Source: Rouxiella badensis
Lineage (GTDB): Bacteria > Pseudomonadota > Gammaproteobacteria > Enterobacterales > Enterobacteriaceae
Direction of reading: 5' to 3'
Assembly: GCF_002093665.1 (NCBI RefSeq)
Contig: NZ_MRWE01000014.1
Span: 57,326-121,325 of the forward strand
DNA: 64,000 bases
The notes under the pieces were generated by a model. It was not told the DNA's origin, searched no databases, and saw only the letters and a program-made list of their open reading frames with translations. Numbering within the stretch: position 1 is the stretch's first letter; every line of letters begins with the position of its first letter. Below are positions 1 to 9,077 of the stretch, piece after piece. Position numbers and translations under genes: made by a program.

Positions 1-18
1 TCAGTTACGCGCCGAACT

Positions 19-495
19 TTAGAACTTCACTGTGTCCCCGACCTTGGCGGTGAGATACCACGCCATGGTCGCCTGGGATTTGTCATCGCCTTCGGCCGGG
101 CTACCCGGGAAGGTATCTTCCTCAGGTACGGGAACGTAAGGGCCCTGCTTGATCTCCAGGAATGTCGAACCGTTGTCCAGTGCGATGGCGCTATGCCAGA
201 CGCCAGCAGGAATTTCCAACGTGCGGGTTTCTTCGCCCAGCACCAAACGGTCGGTAATCTGCCCAGCAGAATTGTAAATCAATACAACAAGACGACCGGT
301 CAGCGTACTCAATAATTCCCAGGTATGAGGGTGACGGTGAATGCGCACATAGCTCTCTTTATCCATCGTCACGGCCAGACGTTGAACCGGGTCGTTGACG
401 TCCGGATGCAGGTTCAGGTTGGTGCGTAAACGAGGTGATTCACTTGCCTTGGCGGCAAGCTGGGTCAGGTTTTCACGGGTGATCTGCTTGGTCAT
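19..495 (-). CDS. wbuC: WbuC family cupin-fold metalloprotein
   Basis: A 158-residue protein of the WbuC cupin family, whose members are usually found near O-antigen/LPS genes and whose reaction is not settled. The cupin core shows the metal-binding cluster HRHPHTWE around residue 53, followed by a Gly-rich strand and a second motif GVWHS near residue 100. The frame is open 30 codons further upstream, but the ATG at 495 follows an AGGA ribosome-binding site at 8-9 nt and gives the normal family length. It is transcribed divergently from corA, away from any sugar-nucleotide gene in this window. The family call is firm; the physiological role is unknown. Confidence 0.8.
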   Translation of the reverse strand: MTKQITRENLTQLAAKASESPRLRTNLNLHPDVNDPVQRLAVTMDKESYVRIHRHPHTWELLSTLTGRLVVLIYNSAGQITDRLVLGEETRTLEIPAGVWHSAIALDNGSTFLEIKQGPYVPVPEEDTFPGSPAEGDDKSQATMAWYLTAKVGDTVKF

Positions 496-648
496 TTTTT
501 TATCCTGAAAGGTGTGCCGGAAAGGGATTACGTGGTATTTGGTTTGAGACTGAGTGTAGTCAAAAAATCCCGCTGTGGTAAGCATCTCGCGCGGCGATGG
601 GCGGTTGAAAATTATGCCGAAATGTTGCGGAATTAGGCGCCTTGCCGG

Positions 649-678
649 TTGACAGTCTTTTTCTTATCGGCGTAACAT
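649..678 (+). promoter_or_regulatory. Putative sigma-70 promoter of corA
   Basis: A perfect -35 hexamer TTGACA at 649-654 is followed after 18 bp by a weak -10, TAACAT at 673-678. Transcription starting near 685 would produce a leader of about 300 nt before corA. The stretch 496-648 between this promoter and the divergent wbuC gene shows nothing else I recognise. The promoter is inferred from hexamers only. Confidence 0.5.
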
Positions 679-709
679 GCGCGCACTATTATTTATGAGG
701 ATTTTCGCC

Positions 710-766
710 TTGGACGCACCCAGTAGATACTGGCTCAACAATCTGTTAAGCAGGTTCCACTTCTAA
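710..766 (+). CDS. Putative corA leader peptide (CorL-like)
   Basis: A small ORF of 18 codons starts at TTG (710) behind a strong Shine-Dalgarno GAGGA (697-701) with 8-nt spacing and ends at TAA (764-766). It would encode a peptide beginning MDAPSRYW and ending SRFHF. In-frame ATGs at 677 and 695 would lengthen it to 29 or 24 residues but lack a good ribosome-binding site. Salmonella corA is preceded by a short ORF, corL, whose translation controls Rho-dependent termination in the leader. Position and size match that arrangement; equivalence is inferred, and no peptide comparison was run. Confidence 0.55.
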   Translation: MDAPSRYWLNNLLSRFHF

Positions 767-897
767 GGCCATCCTCATTGCTGATGGCCGCAGAGCTGGT
801 TCGAAATGTACCTCGAAGGTATGGATTTCGAACCCACTCTAGGTGGTTGTCAGCGACCTCAAAAATGTCGCTGTGAGTCAGACCGGAATCGGGTCTG
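767..897 (+). promoter_or_regulatory. Structured 5' leader of corA
   Basis: Four consecutive perfect inverted repeats follow the leader ORF. The arms are GGCCATC/GATGGCC (767-773 with 783-789), a two-tier hairpin with outer GGTTCGAAAT/ATTTCGAACC (798-807 with 825-834) and inner TACCT/AGGTA, CAGCGAC/GTCGCTG (851-857 with 867-873), and CAGACC/GGTCTG (879-884 with 892-897). None is followed by a T-run, so intrinsic termination is unlikely. A Mg2+-responsive, Rho-dependent leader as in Salmonella corA is the likely reading. The leader continues unstructured to the corA ribosome-binding site at 969-975. Confidence 0.6.
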
Positions 898-983
898 AAA
901 TATAACGGTGACCTTCACCCTGTGTTTCCCCGCTGTGCTTCAATGCGTTGTCCATACCTGTCACCATTAGGGAGAACGGGCAC

Positions 984-1937
984 ATGCTGAGTGCTTTTAA
1001 ATTAGATAACAGCCGCTTATCCCGTTTGGAACTGGATGAAGCAGAGAGTTCGCTTTGCGATTCTCTGTGGGTCGATTTGGTTGAGCCTGACGAGCTGGAG
1101 CGTGAACGCGTCCAGAATGAGTTAGGGCAAAGTCTGGCAACCCGGCCAGAACTGGACGATATCGAAGCGTCGGCACGTTTTTTTGAAGACGAAGACGGGC
1201 TGCACATTCACTCATTTTTCTATTACGAAGATGCCGAAGACCATGCGGGAAACAGCACCGTAGCATTCACCATTCGCGACGGGCGCCTGTACACCCTGCG
1301 TGAACGTGAACTGCCTGCGTTTCGTCTTTACCGCATGCGCGCCAGAAATCAGCAGCTTACCGACGGTAATGCCTACGAGTTGCTGCTGGACCTGTTCGAA
1401 ACTAAAATCGAACAGCTGGCCGACGAAATCGAAAACATCTACAGCGATCTTGAAAAGCTGAGCCGCGTAATCATGGAAGGGCATCAGGGCGACGAGTACG
1501 ACGCCGCGCTTTCGACGCTGGCCGAGCTGGAAGACATTGGCTGGAAGGTACGTCTGTGTCTGATGGATACCCAGCGTGCATTGAACTTCCTGGTGCGCAA
1601 GGCGCGTTTACCGGGTGAACAGCTGGAGCAGGCGCGTGAAGTGCTGCGTGACATCGAGTCCCTGTTGCCGCACAACGAATCGCTGTTCCAGAAGGTGAAC
1701 TTCCTGATGCAGGCGGCGATGGGCTTTATCAATATCGAGCAGAACCGCATCATCAAAATCTTCTCGGTGGTGTCGGTGGTGTTCCTGCCACCTACGCTTG
1801 TGGCGTCGAGCTATGGGATGAACTTCGAGTTTATGCCAGAGTTGAAGCTGACCTTCGGCTACCCGGCGGCGCTGGTGCTGATGCTGCTCGCGGGCCTCGC
1901 GCCTTATCTGTACTTTAAGAGAAAAAACTGGCTGTAA
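984..1937 (+). CDS. corA: Magnesium/cobalt/nickel channel CorA
   Basis: Constitutive Mg2+ uptake channel of the inner membrane; the family forms pentamers that also pass Co2+ and Ni2+. The 317-residue product matches the usual enterobacterial length and has the long cytoplasmic helical domain, two C-terminal membrane segments (about residues 253-275 and 288-310), the signature YGMNFEF in the loop between them, and the basic end KRKNWL. The ATG at 984 is preceded by AGGGAGA at 8 nt. An upstream in-frame start at 948 would add 12 residues with no ribosome-binding site and is rejected. Expression is probably set by the leader upstream. Confidence 0.97.
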   Translation: MLSAFKLDNSRLSRLELDEAESSLCDSLWVDLVEPDELERERVQNELGQSLATRPELDDIEASARFFEDEDGLHIHSFFYYEDAEDHAGNSTVAFTIRDGRLYTLRERELPAFRLYRMRARNQQLTDGNAYELLLDLFETKIEQLADEIENIYSDLEKLSRVIMEGHQGDEYDAALSTLAELEDIGWKVRLCLMDTQRALNFLVRKARLPGEQLEQAREVLRDIESLLPHNESLFQKVNFLMQAAMGFINIEQNRIIKIFSVVSVVFLPPTLVASSYGMNFEFMPELKLTFGYPAALVLMLLAGLAPYLYFKRKNWL

Positions 1938-1948
1938 AGGTTTTGAAT

Positions 1949-1964
1949 CCCCGGTTCGCCGGGG
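1949..1964. terminator. GC hairpin after corA
   Basis: CCCCGG/CCGGGG with a stable TTCG loop lies 12 nt after the corA stop. It is followed by AAATCC rather than a T-run, so it may be a weak or factor-assisted terminator or a 3'-end stabiliser. Confidence 0.45.
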
Positions 1965-2045
1965 AAATCCCGCCCATGGCATACCCCTTGTCGCGCAAAA
2001 TATGTTAAGAATATCCCTCCTGTTGATTTAACGAAGACTCGATAA

Positions 2046-3107
2046 ATGTTGATGGAAAGGATGGCTCCTGCCGCCCAGTGGTGTTTTCTTATCGTAGCGT
2101 CGCTGATTTTAGGTTTTATATTTCAGTACTTTAATGTGCCTGCTGCGCTCCTGCTTGGGCCGATGATTGTCGGCGTCGTGATGGGGCTGTTTGGCGCCAC
2201 GGTGCGTATTCCCCCGCTGTGCTTCAAAATCGCCCAGGGCGTGATTGGCTGCATGATTGCGCAGGCGCTGTCTCCCTCGATTCTTCCTCCTCTATTACAC
2301 GACTGGTTTTTAGTGCTGGTGGTGCTGATTTGTACTCTGCTGGCGAGCGGCCTTTCAGGCTGGCTATTGGTTAAGTTCAGCAATTTGCCGGGGCCGACCG
2401 GCGCGTGGGGGTCTTCTCCCGGCGGCGCGAGTGCGATGGTGGCAATGGCCGGTGACTTTGGTGCGGACGTGCGTCTGGTGGCGTTTATGCAGTATCTGCG
2501 GGTGCTATTTGTGGCTACTGCTGCGGCTTTCGTGGCGCGCATGAGCCTTGGGGATCAGATGACGGGCGCGGCCGCCGTCGAGTGGTTCCCGTCTCTTGAC
2601 GGGGACTTCCTGGTTACACCTGCGCTGGCGCTGGTCGGTGTCTGGCTTGCCCCCAAGCTGCGCATTCCCTCCGGGGCGCTGCTCATTCCGGCGGTGGCCG
2701 GTGCCTTTCTGCATTCGACTGGGACTGTGCTGTTACAGGTGCCTGAATGGCTGCTGGCGATTGCCTATACCTTTATCGGCTGGAGCGTGGGGCTGCGCTT
2801 TACCCGTCCGATCTTCAAGCTGGCACTGCGTACGCTGCCGCAGATGATGGCATCAATTATCGGGCTTATGCTGTTGTGCGGAGCGATGGCCTGGGTGCTG
2901 ACCCAGATTCTGCATGTGGATATGTTGACGGCATATCTGGCGACCAGCCCAGGCGGGCTGGATACGGTGGCGATTATCGCGGCCGGAAGCCACGTCGATA
3001 TCTCGTTTATTATGGCGATGCAGACGCTGCGCCTGCTCACCATTATCGTCACGGGTCCGGCGATGGCGCGCTTTATCTCACGCAGCGCCACCCCGGTAAC
3101 CTCTTAA
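2046..3107 (+). CDS. abrB: AbrB family inner-membrane permease
   Basis: A 353-residue polytopic membrane protein of the AbrB family (named from E. coli AbrB, reported as a regulator of aidB; the transported substrate is unknown and the protein is unrelated to Bacillus AbrB). About ten hydrophobic segments form two similar halves, each with a Gly/Pro-rich repeat: GAWGSSPGGASAMVAMAG near residue 118 and ATSPGGLDTVAIIAAG near residue 298. Three ATGs lie close together at 2046, 2052 and 2061; the first is used, and none has a strong ribosome-binding site. In E. coli this gene is not next to corA. Its stop overlaps that of the convergent rarD by two bases. Confidence 0.8.
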   Translation: MLMERMAPAAQWCFLIVASLILGFIFQYFNVPAALLLGPMIVGVVMGLFGATVRIPPLCFKIAQGVIGCMIAQALSPSILPPLLHDWFLVLVVLICTLLASGLSGWLLVKFSNLPGPTGAWGSSPGGASAMVAMAGDFGADVRLVAFMQYLRVLFVATAAAFVARMSLGDQMTGAAAVEWFPSLDGDFLVTPALALVGVWLAPKLRIPSGALLIPAVAGAFLHSTGTVLLQVPEWLLAIAYTFIGWSVGLRFTRPIFKLALRTLPQMMASIIGLMLLCGAMAWVLTQILHVDMLTAYLATSPGGLDTVAIIAAGSHVDISFIMAMQTLRLLTIIVTGPAMARFISRSATPVTS

Positions 3108-4033
3108 CCCTCGGCTTTCACGGGCTTTACCGCTAAGGCGTTGTCGCTCCGCTGCTGGCGCTGAAAACGCAGTGCGTCATACACGAAGAACGCCAGACCG
3201 GCCCAGATGAAAGCGAAAGTCAACAACTGGGACGGTTTGACCGACTCGCCGTAAAATACCACCGCCAGCAGGAACATCAGCGTCGGGCCGATGTACTGGA
3301 AGAAGCCCAGGGTCGAGAATTTCAGGCGTGAGGTGGCGGCGGTGAAGAACAGCAGCGGGATAGTGGTAATGATGCCTGCCGAGGCCAGCAGCAAGTTAAG
3401 TGAAAGCGGATTATTGGCCAGATTGCTGGTCGGGCTGTGGGCGATAAAGAACAGATACACCCCCGAGGCAGGCAGCAGCCACAGCGTTTCAATCAGCATG
3501 CCTGCCTGCGCATCGACGGCAATCTTCTTGCGCATCAATCCGTAGAACGCGAAGGTCAGCGAAATGCTGATGCCGAGAATCGGCAAGGATCCAAAGACCC
3601 ATAGCTGAACCAGCACTCCCGCCAGCGCCAGCACGACCGCGACCCACTGCAGACGGCGGAAGCGCTCCCCGAGGAACAGCATTCCCAGCAGCACGTTAAC
3701 CAGCGGGTTGATGAAGTACCCGAGGCTGGCCTCGAGGATGTGGTCGTGGTTAATAGCCCAGATATACAGCAGCCAGTTTGCACCGACCAGCAGGGCGCTT
3801 ATCAGCAGCAGAGCCACCTTTTTCGGCGTGGCGAACACCTTGCGCACCCCATTCCAGCTGCGGCTAATGGTCAGCAGCAACAGCATAAAGAAGAATGACC
3901 AGATAACCCGATGGGTCAGAATCTCTTCGGCAGGAACCTGTTTGATAAGCTTGAAGTAAGCGGGCGCAATGCCCCAGATGAAGTAGGCGATAAAAGCAAA
4001 AATAACGCCCTGACGGGTCCGTTTAGCATCCAT
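3104..4033 (-). CDS. rarD: EamA/DMT-type permease RarD
   Basis: A 309-residue member of the drug/metabolite transporter superfamily with ten predicted membrane segments in two EamA repeats. It begins with a short basic N-terminus and the RarD-typical segment AYFIWGIAPAYFKLI. E. coli RarD has been linked to chloramphenicol resistance by overexpression, but its natural substrate is not established. It lies immediately downstream of yigI on the same strand with a gap of about 26 nt, so co-transcription is likely. The C-terminal tail (RFQRQQRSDNALAVKPVKAEG) is slightly longer than in E. coli. Confidence 0.93.
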   Translation of the reverse strand: MDAKRTRQGVIFAFIAYFIWGIAPAYFKLIKQVPAEEILTHRVIWSFFFMLLLLTISRSWNGVRKVFATPKKVALLLISALLVGANWLLYIWAINHDHILEASLGYFINPLVNVLLGMLFLGERFRRLQWVAVVLALAGVLVQLWVFGSLPILGISISLTFAFYGLMRKKIAVDAQAGMLIETLWLLPASGVYLFFIAHSPTSNLANNPLSLNLLLASAGIITTIPLLFFTAATSRLKFSTLGFFQYIGPTLMFLLAVVFYGESVKPSQLLTFAFIWAGLAFFVYDALRFQRQQRSDNALAVKPVKAEG

Positions 4034-4059
4034 GACAATTCCCTGATTAAGTGATGTTT

Positions 4060-4542
4060 TTATCCGACCAGATACGTTGCCGTGGCTGTCGCGATGTGTA
4101 CGTCATTTTCGTTAACTAAATCTACACGCGCTACCGACACCTTATTACCGGCGCGGATCAGCGTGCTTTTGACAACAAAGTGCTCGCCGCGACCGGGACG
4201 CAGATAGTCAACGCGCAGGTCAATGGTGCCCATTTTAGAGAGTCGCTGGCGCAGTTCAGGCTCAAGCAGCGGATGGTCCGGTTTGTCGTGGCGAATCAGC
4301 GAGCTGTTGACGCAAACCAGGCCGGCTGCCACGTCGAGCACCGAGGCAATCACCCCGCCATGAAGAATTTTCTGTACGGCGTTACCCACCAGTTTGTTTT
4401 GATTTTTGAACGTCAGCTCGGCGTAGCCGTTATCCAGGCGCTGAAGTTCCAGACCAAGCTCGCGATTAAACGGCATGTCGTAAATAAAAATCTCACCAAT
4501 TAACTGGCGAGCGGCATCGTGACTCAACGGCGTAACGGACAT
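4060..4542 (-). CDS. yigI: Hotdog-fold acyl-CoA thioesterase YigI
   Basis: A 160-residue PaaI/YigI-type hotdog thioesterase; E. coli YigI hydrolyses medium- and long-chain acyl-CoA esters. The family motif [16 protein letters not shown] (about residues 65-80) holds the central helix with the likely catalytic Asp. The C-terminal half has the conserved strand [17 protein letters not shown] and ends in ATATYLVG like the E. coli protein. The start at 4542 follows AGGA at 7 nt and matches the E. coli N-terminus; an ATG 21 nt upstream is rejected. Divergent from pldA across about 210 bp. Confidence 0.92.
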   Translation of the reverse strand: MSVTPLSHDAARQLIGEIFIYDMPFNRELGLELQRLDNGYAELTFKNQNKLVGNAVQKILHGGVIASVLDVAAGLVCVNSSLIRHDKPDHPLLEPELRQRLSKMGTIDLRVDYLRPGRGEHFVVKSTLIRAGNKVSVARVDLVNENDVHIATATATYLVG

Positions 4543-4715
4543 GAAAATTTCCTGATAATCCATGAATGGGGAGAGTGTTCGAATTCACATTAATTTTTGA
4601 TTTTAGGCATCGGCATGATTGATTTCTAGCCTACTCATGCTAATCCTAAACAGCTTTTAATTTGTGTGTAGAATGGCCTGCTTTTTATTCTAAATGTATC
4701 AATAAATAACAACTG

Positions 4716-4740
4716 TGCCGACGAGCGGCAGAACTTTTTT
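4716..4740 (+). promoter_or_regulatory. Terminator-like hairpin in the pldA leader
   Basis: TGCCG/CGGCA (4716-4720 with 4726-4730) is followed by GAAC and six Ts (4735-4740), ending a few bases before the pldA ribosome-binding site GGAGG. The stem is short, so it may be a weak attenuator or a translational element rather than a full terminator. Confidence 0.35.
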
Positions 4741-4754
4741 GGGGTGGAGGAAGG

Positions 4755-5633
4755 ATGCGTAATTTTTGGGCTGTTGGGGCTGCTATGTTGACAGCACCGT
4801 TACTCAGCTACGCTGATGAAGCTAAGATTCAAGATGTGCACGATGCGCCGAGCGTACGTGGCAGTATTATCGCCAATATGCTTCAAGAACACGATAATCC
4901 GTTTACGCTTTATCCTTATGATACAAACTACGTTATTTATACGTATACCAATCATATCAACAAAGAGGCTATCCAGTCCTACAACTGGGCTGACAATGCC
5001 AAAAACGACGAGCTCAAATTTCAGCTGAGCCTCGCATTCCCGCTGTGGCGCGGTATTGCCGGTGATAACTCGGTGCTGGGCGCGTCTTATACGCAGAAGT
5101 CATTCTGGCAGGTATCTAACAGCGCCGAGTCTTCGCCTTTTCGCGAGACCAACTATGAACCTCAGCTGTTCCTCGCCTGGGCGACGGACTACGAGGTCCT
5201 TGGCTGGACGCTGCGTGAAGCCGAATACGGCCTAAACCACCAGTCCAACGGCCGCGCTGACCCGACTTCCCGCAGTTGGAACCGCGTGTATGCGCGCTTC
5301 ATGGCGCAGCGTGGAGACTGGCAGGTTGAGGTCAAACCCTGGTACCGTATTCCAGAAAACAAAGATAATGATGATAATCCGGACATAACCAAGTATATGG
5401 GTTATTACCAGCTTAAAATCGGTTACGCCGTGGGTGAGAGCGTGATCAGCGTGACCAGCCGTTACAACTGGAACACTGGCTACGGCGGTGCAGAACTGGG
5501 CTGGAGTTATCCGATTACCCGCCATGTTCGCTTCTATACTCAGCTGTTTAGCGGCTACGGCGAGTCATTGATTGACTACAACTACAAGCAGACTCGCGTC
5601 GGTATTGGTATCATGATGAACGATATTATGTGA
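4755..5633 (+). CDS. pldA: Outer membrane phospholipase A PldA
   Basis: Calcium-dependent phospholipase A1/A2 of the outer membrane, a 12-strand beta barrel active as a dimer that removes phospholipids misplaced in the outer leaflet. The 292-residue precursor starts with a signal peptide ending at SYA (about residue 20). The catalytic residues fall exactly at E. coli precursor positions: His162 and Ser164 in LNHQSNG, and Asn176 in SRSWNRVY. A strong ribosome-binding site GGAGGAAGG lies just before the ATG. It stands alone between the divergent yigI and downstream recQ, as in E. coli. Confidence 0.97.
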   Translation: MRNFWAVGAAMLTAPLLSYADEAKIQDVHDAPSVRGSIIANMLQEHDNPFTLYPYDTNYVIYTYTNHINKEAIQSYNWADNAKNDELKFQLSLAFPLWRGIAGDNSVLGASYTQKSFWQVSNSAESSPFRETNYEPQLFLAWATDYEVLGWTLREAEYGLNHQSNGRADPTSRSWNRVYARFMAQRGDWQVEVKPWYRIPENKDNDDNPDITKYMGYYQLKIGYAVGESVISVTSRYNWNTGYGGAELGWSYPITRHVRFYTQLFSGYGESLIDYNYKQTRVGIGIMMNDIM

Positions 5634-5656
5634 CCGACCGATCGGCACCAGCATAG

Positions 5657-5696
5657 CTCGGCACTATCTTCCTGTTACTTAAGAAGAAGTGCCGAG
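5657..5696. terminator. Inverted repeat between pldA and recQ
   Basis: CTCGGCAC/GTGCCGAG (5657-5664 with 5689-5696) encloses a 24-nt loop and is followed by ATCAAATTTT. It is a candidate pldA terminator; the long loop lowers confidence. Confidence 0.45.
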
Positions 5697-5720
5697 TGTC
5701 ATCAAATTTTGGGGAAACGA

Positions 5721-7553
5721 GTGTCAACGGCGGCAGTGATAAATAAGGAGTTGCTGGCAGAACAGGTATTGCGCGATACCTTCGGCTATCAGCAATTTCG
5801 ACCAGGTCAGCAAACGATCATAAACGCAGCCATCTCCGGCAAAGATTGCCTGGTGGTGATGCCAACCGGCGGCGGTAAGTCGCTGTGTTATCAGATTCCT
5901 GCGCTAGTGATGGACGGCCTGACGCTGGTGGTGTCTCCGCTTATCTCCCTGATGAAAGATCAGGTCGATCAGCTGATGGCCGCCGGTGTCGAAGCCGGAT
6001 GCCTGAATTCAACCCAGACCCGCGAGCAGCAGCTTGAGGTGATGGCGGGCTGCCGCAGCGGTCGCATAAAAATGCTCTACATCGCCCCTGAGCGTCTGAC
6101 CATGGGCGATTTCCTTGAGCAACTGCAACAGTGGAACCCGGCGATGCTGGCGGTCGATGAGGCGCACTGTATTTCTCAGTGGGGCCACGACTTCCGTCCT
6201 GAATATCGCGCGCTCGGTCAACTGAAATTACGCTATCCACAGCTGCCGGTGATTGCCCTGACGGCCACCGCCGACGAAGCGACCCGCAACGATATCGTTC
6301 GCCTGCTTGAGCTCAACGACCCGCTGGTGCAGGTCAGCAGCTTTGACCGCCCCAATATTCGCTATACCTTGGTCGAGAAGTTTAAACCTCTGGATCAGCT
6401 TTTACGCTTTGTGCAGGACCAGCGCGGTAAAAGCGGCATCATTTACTGCGGCAGCCGTGCCAAGGTAGAAGACACCGCCGCGCGTCTGCAAAGTCGCGGT
6501 ATCAGCGTGGGCGCTTACCACGCCGGACTGGACAATGAACGCCGTTCCCAGGTTCAGGAAGCCTTCCAGCGCGATGACGTGCAAATCGTGGTCGCGACCG
6601 TGGCCTTTGGCATGGGCATCAACAAACCCAACGTGCGTTTTGTGGTGCATTTTGATATCCCGCGCAATATCGAGTCTTATTACCAGGAAACGGGTCGTGC
6701 AGGACGTGACGGCCTGCCCGCCGAGGCGCTACTGCTTTACGATCCGGCCGATATGGCGTGGCTGCGCCGTTGTCTTGATGAAAAACCGGCGGGGCCGCAG
6801 CAGGACGTTGAACGCCACAAGCTCAACGCGATGGGCGCTTTTGCCGAGGCGCAGACCTGTCGTCGTTTGGTCCTGCTGAACTACTTTGGTGAGGGCAAAC
6901 AGGAGGCCTGCGGCAACTGTGACATCTGCCTCGACCCACCCAAACGCTATGACGGGCTGATGGACGCCCAGAAGGCATTGTCCTGCGTTTATCGCGTCGG
7001 CCAACGCTTCGGTCTGGGCTATATCGTCGAGGTGCTGCGTGGCGCGAACAATCAGCGTATCCGCGAATACGGGCACGACAAGCTGCCTATCTACGGCATG
7101 GGCCGTGAACAAAGCAACGAGCACTGGATAAGCGTGGTGCGCCAGCTTATTCATCTGGGACTGATTACCCAGAATATCGCTATGCACTCCGCGCTACAGC
7201 TTACCGAGGCCGCAAGACCGGTGCTGCGCGGTGAGGTCGAGATGCAGCTGGCGGTGCCGCGTCTGCAAACGCTGAAGATTCGCGGCAGCAATACTCAGAA
7301 AACCTATGGCGGCAACTATGACCGCAAACTGTTTGCCAAACTACGTAAGCTGCGTAAGTCATTGGCGGATGAAGGAAACGTTCCGCCTTACGTGGTATTT
7401 AACGACACTTCGCTGCTGGAGATGGCGGAACAGCTGCCGGTCAGTCCGGGAGAAATGCTGGGCATTACCGGCGTCGGCCAGCGCAAGCTTGAGAAATTTG
7501 GGCGTCCATTTATGGCGTTGATCCGCGATCACATCGATAACGACGACGAATGA
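5721..7553 (+). CDS. recQ: ATP-dependent DNA helicase RecQ
   Basis: 3'-5' superfamily 2 helicase that acts in the RecF recombination pathway and in fork repair. The 610-residue protein shows Walker A PTGGGKS (Lys53), the DEAH box at about residue 146 followed by the RecQ aromatic loop CISQWGHDF, helicase motif [11 protein letters not shown], the four-Cys zinc site (C-R-R...CGNCDIC, about 380-403), the winged-helix domain and a C-terminal HRDC domain. GTG at 5721 is chosen because it follows GGGGA at 5 nt and gives the family length; a TTG at 5709 overlaps that ribosome-binding site. rhtC follows on the same strand after 59 nt. Confidence 0.97.
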   Translation: MSTAAVINKELLAEQVLRDTFGYQQFRPGQQTIINAAISGKDCLVVMPTGGGKSLCYQIPALVMDGLTLVVSPLISLMKDQVDQLMAAGVEAGCLNSTQTREQQLEVMAGCRSGRIKMLYIAPERLTMGDFLEQLQQWNPAMLAVDEAHCISQWGHDFRPEYRALGQLKLRYPQLPVIALTATADEATRNDIVRLLELNDPLVQVSSFDRPNIRYTLVEKFKPLDQLLRFVQDQRGKSGIIYCGSRAKVEDTAARLQSRGISVGAYHAGLDNERRSQVQEAFQRDDVQIVVATVAFGMGINKPNVRFVVHFDIPRNIESYYQETGRAGRDGLPAEALLLYDPADMAWLRRCLDEKPAGPQQDVERHKLNAMGAFAEAQTCRRLVLLNYFGEGKQEACGNCDICLDPPKRYDGLMDAQKALSCVYRVGQRFGLGYIVEVLRGANNQRIREYGHDKLPIYGMGREQSNEHWISVVRQLIHLGLITQNIAMHSALQLTEAARPVLRGEVEMQLAVPRLQTLKIRGSNTQKTYGGNYDRKLFAKLRKLRKSLADEGNVPPYVVFNDTSLLEMAEQLPVSPGEMLGITGVGQRKLEKFGRPFMALIRDHIDNDDE

Positions 7554-7612
7554 GTACAATGGCCGGCCTGTTAAGAGTCGAATGAGTCAGTGTCAAAAAG
7601 GGAGCAGTAAAA

Positions 7613-8242
7613 ATGATAATTCTGTTTTTAACCGTCGCCGCCGTGCATCTTGTTGCATTGATGTCACCGGGACCGGACTTTTTCTTCGTTTCCCAGACTG
7701 CCATGAGCCGCTCTCGCCGTGAGGCGATGATGGCCGTGTTGGGTATTACGCTTGGCGTGATGGTCTGGGCCGCGGTAGCCTTGATGGGCCTGCATCTGCT
7801 GCTGGAGAAAATGGCCTGGCTGCACCAGATTATTACCGTCGGCGGTGGCCTGTATCTTTGCTGGATGGGCTGGCAACTGCTGAAATCAGCGCGTGCTAAA
7901 AAGGCCGCCGGCACTTTGGCCTCTGAGAGCCAACCGGTGAAACTTCCTGCGCGGGGCAAAACCTTTATGCGCGGTTTGCTGACCAATCTTTCCAACCCGA
8001 AGGCAGTTATCTATTTCGGCAGTATCTTCTCACTCTTTGTAGGTGACAGCGTTGGCAGCGGCGAGCGTTGGGGCCTGTTTGCCTTGATCTGCATTGAGAC
8101 ACTGGCATGGTTCACCGTGGTGACCATGGTCTTCGCGCTGCCGGTGATGCGCCGTGGCTACCAACGTCTGGCCAAATGGATTGACGGCGTGGCTGGCGTA
8201 CTGTTTGCCGGTATCGGCATCCACCTGATTATTTCTCGTTAA
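7613..8242 (+). CDS. rhtC: Threonine exporter RhtC
   Basis: A 209-residue LysE/RhtB-superfamily efflux protein of the inner membrane; E. coli RhtC exports threonine and gives resistance to high threonine or homoserine. The signature HLVALMSPGPDFFFVSQT near the N-terminus and GLLTNLSNPKAVIYFGS near residue 125 are typical, with about six hydrophobic segments. The ATG follows GGGAG. It is probably read through from recQ and ends in a strong terminator shared with the convergent rhtB. Confidence 0.95.
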   Translation: MIILFLTVAAVHLVALMSPGPDFFFVSQTAMSRSRREAMMAVLGITLGVMVWAAVALMGLHLLLEKMAWLHQIITVGGGLYLCWMGWQLLKSARAKKAAGTLASESQPVKLPARGKTFMRGLLTNLSNPKAVIYFGSIFSLFVGDSVGSGERWGLFALICIETLAWFTVVTMVFALPVMRRGYQRLAKWIDGVAGVLFAGIGIHLIISR

Positions 8243-8257
8243 CGCAGGGTCGTATTC

Positions 8258-8297
8258 ATAAAAAAAGGGCGTGCCTCAATAGGACGCCCTTTTTTTT
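8258..8297. terminator. Bidirectional terminator between rhtC and rhtB
   Basis: The stem GGGCGT/ACGCCC (8267-8272 with 8284-8289) is extended by CCT/AGG around a CAAT loop. It is flanked by an A-run on the left and eight Ts on the right, so it works as an intrinsic terminator on both strands. Confidence 0.9.
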
Positions 8298-8310
8298 GAA
8301 GCATTCGCGG

Positions 8311-8931
8311 TCAGATTTTACGCGCCGTCGCCAACAGCAGGCCGACCATCATAAACAGCGAGCCGAAGATGCGGTTCAGCAGCGTCATCTGTTTCGGTGC
8401 TTTTATCCAGCCGGCGATGCGTTTTGCCAGCGTGGCATAGCCAATCATTACGATAATATCGACCACCACGGTCGTCACCCCCAGCACCAGATACTGCGCG
8501 ACCTGCGGCTGGTGGGGAATTATAAACTGCGGGAACAGCGCGGCAAGAAACACGATGCTTTTCGGGTTGGTCAGGTTAACCAGCACCGCGCGTTTAAACA
8601 GCTTGCGGCGCGGCATGCTGCTCGCCAGCGCGTTCATGTTGATAGCGCCCGAGGTACGCCACTGGCAGATACCGAGCCAGATGAGATAGGCCGCTCCGCA
8701 CCATTTTAAAATCTCGAACGCCAACAGCGACTGAGACACCAGTGCGCCAAGGCCGATGCCGACCAGCACGATATGGATCGATAGGCCTGTTTGCAGCCCG
8801 GCGATGGACGCCACTGCACCGCGATAGCCATGGCTGATGCCTGTACTCATGGTATTAATTGCGCCAGACCCCGGCGACAGGCTTAAAATTGAAGTCGTGA
8901 GCAGATAAGTCAGCCACCAGTCCAATGTCAT
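8311..8931 (-). CDS. rhtB: Homoserine/homoserine lactone exporter RhtB
   Basis: A 206-residue RhtB-family efflux protein; E. coli RhtB exports homoserine and homoserine lactone. Landmarks are the N-terminal [18 protein letters not shown] loop, which carries SPGSG instead of the SPGPD of RhtC, and the conserved [19 protein letters not shown] near residue 120. About six membrane segments are expected. It is convergent with rhtC and divergent from pldB, the E. coli gene order. Confidence 0.95.
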   Translation of the reverse strand: MTLDWWLTYLLTTSILSLSPGSGAINTMSTGISHGYRGAVASIAGLQTGLSIHIVLVGIGLGALVSQSLLAFEILKWCGAAYLIWLGICQWRTSGAINMNALASSMPRRKLFKRAVLVNLTNPKSIVFLAALFPQFIIPHQPQVAQYLVLGVTTVVVDIIVMIGYATLAKRIAGWIKAPKQMTLLNRIFGSLFMMVGLLLATARKI

Positions 8932-9077
8932 TGTCGTTCTCCTTTGATGCTGACCGTGCAGCTTGAAATCTATTGAGATGCGTCTTTTTGTGGCACAATA
9001 CGCTATTGTTTAAAATTGCGCTACAGCCCGAAAACAACATAATTTCTCCACGCTTTATTTTTGCCCTGGGACAGTCG

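Noticed and set aside
767..897. corA leader hairpins as intrinsic terminators
   Set aside because: None has a following T-run; structured leader or Rho-linked control is a better reading.
5697..5720. LexA or other operator before recQ
   Set aside because: No CTG-N10-CAG motif found in the short gap.
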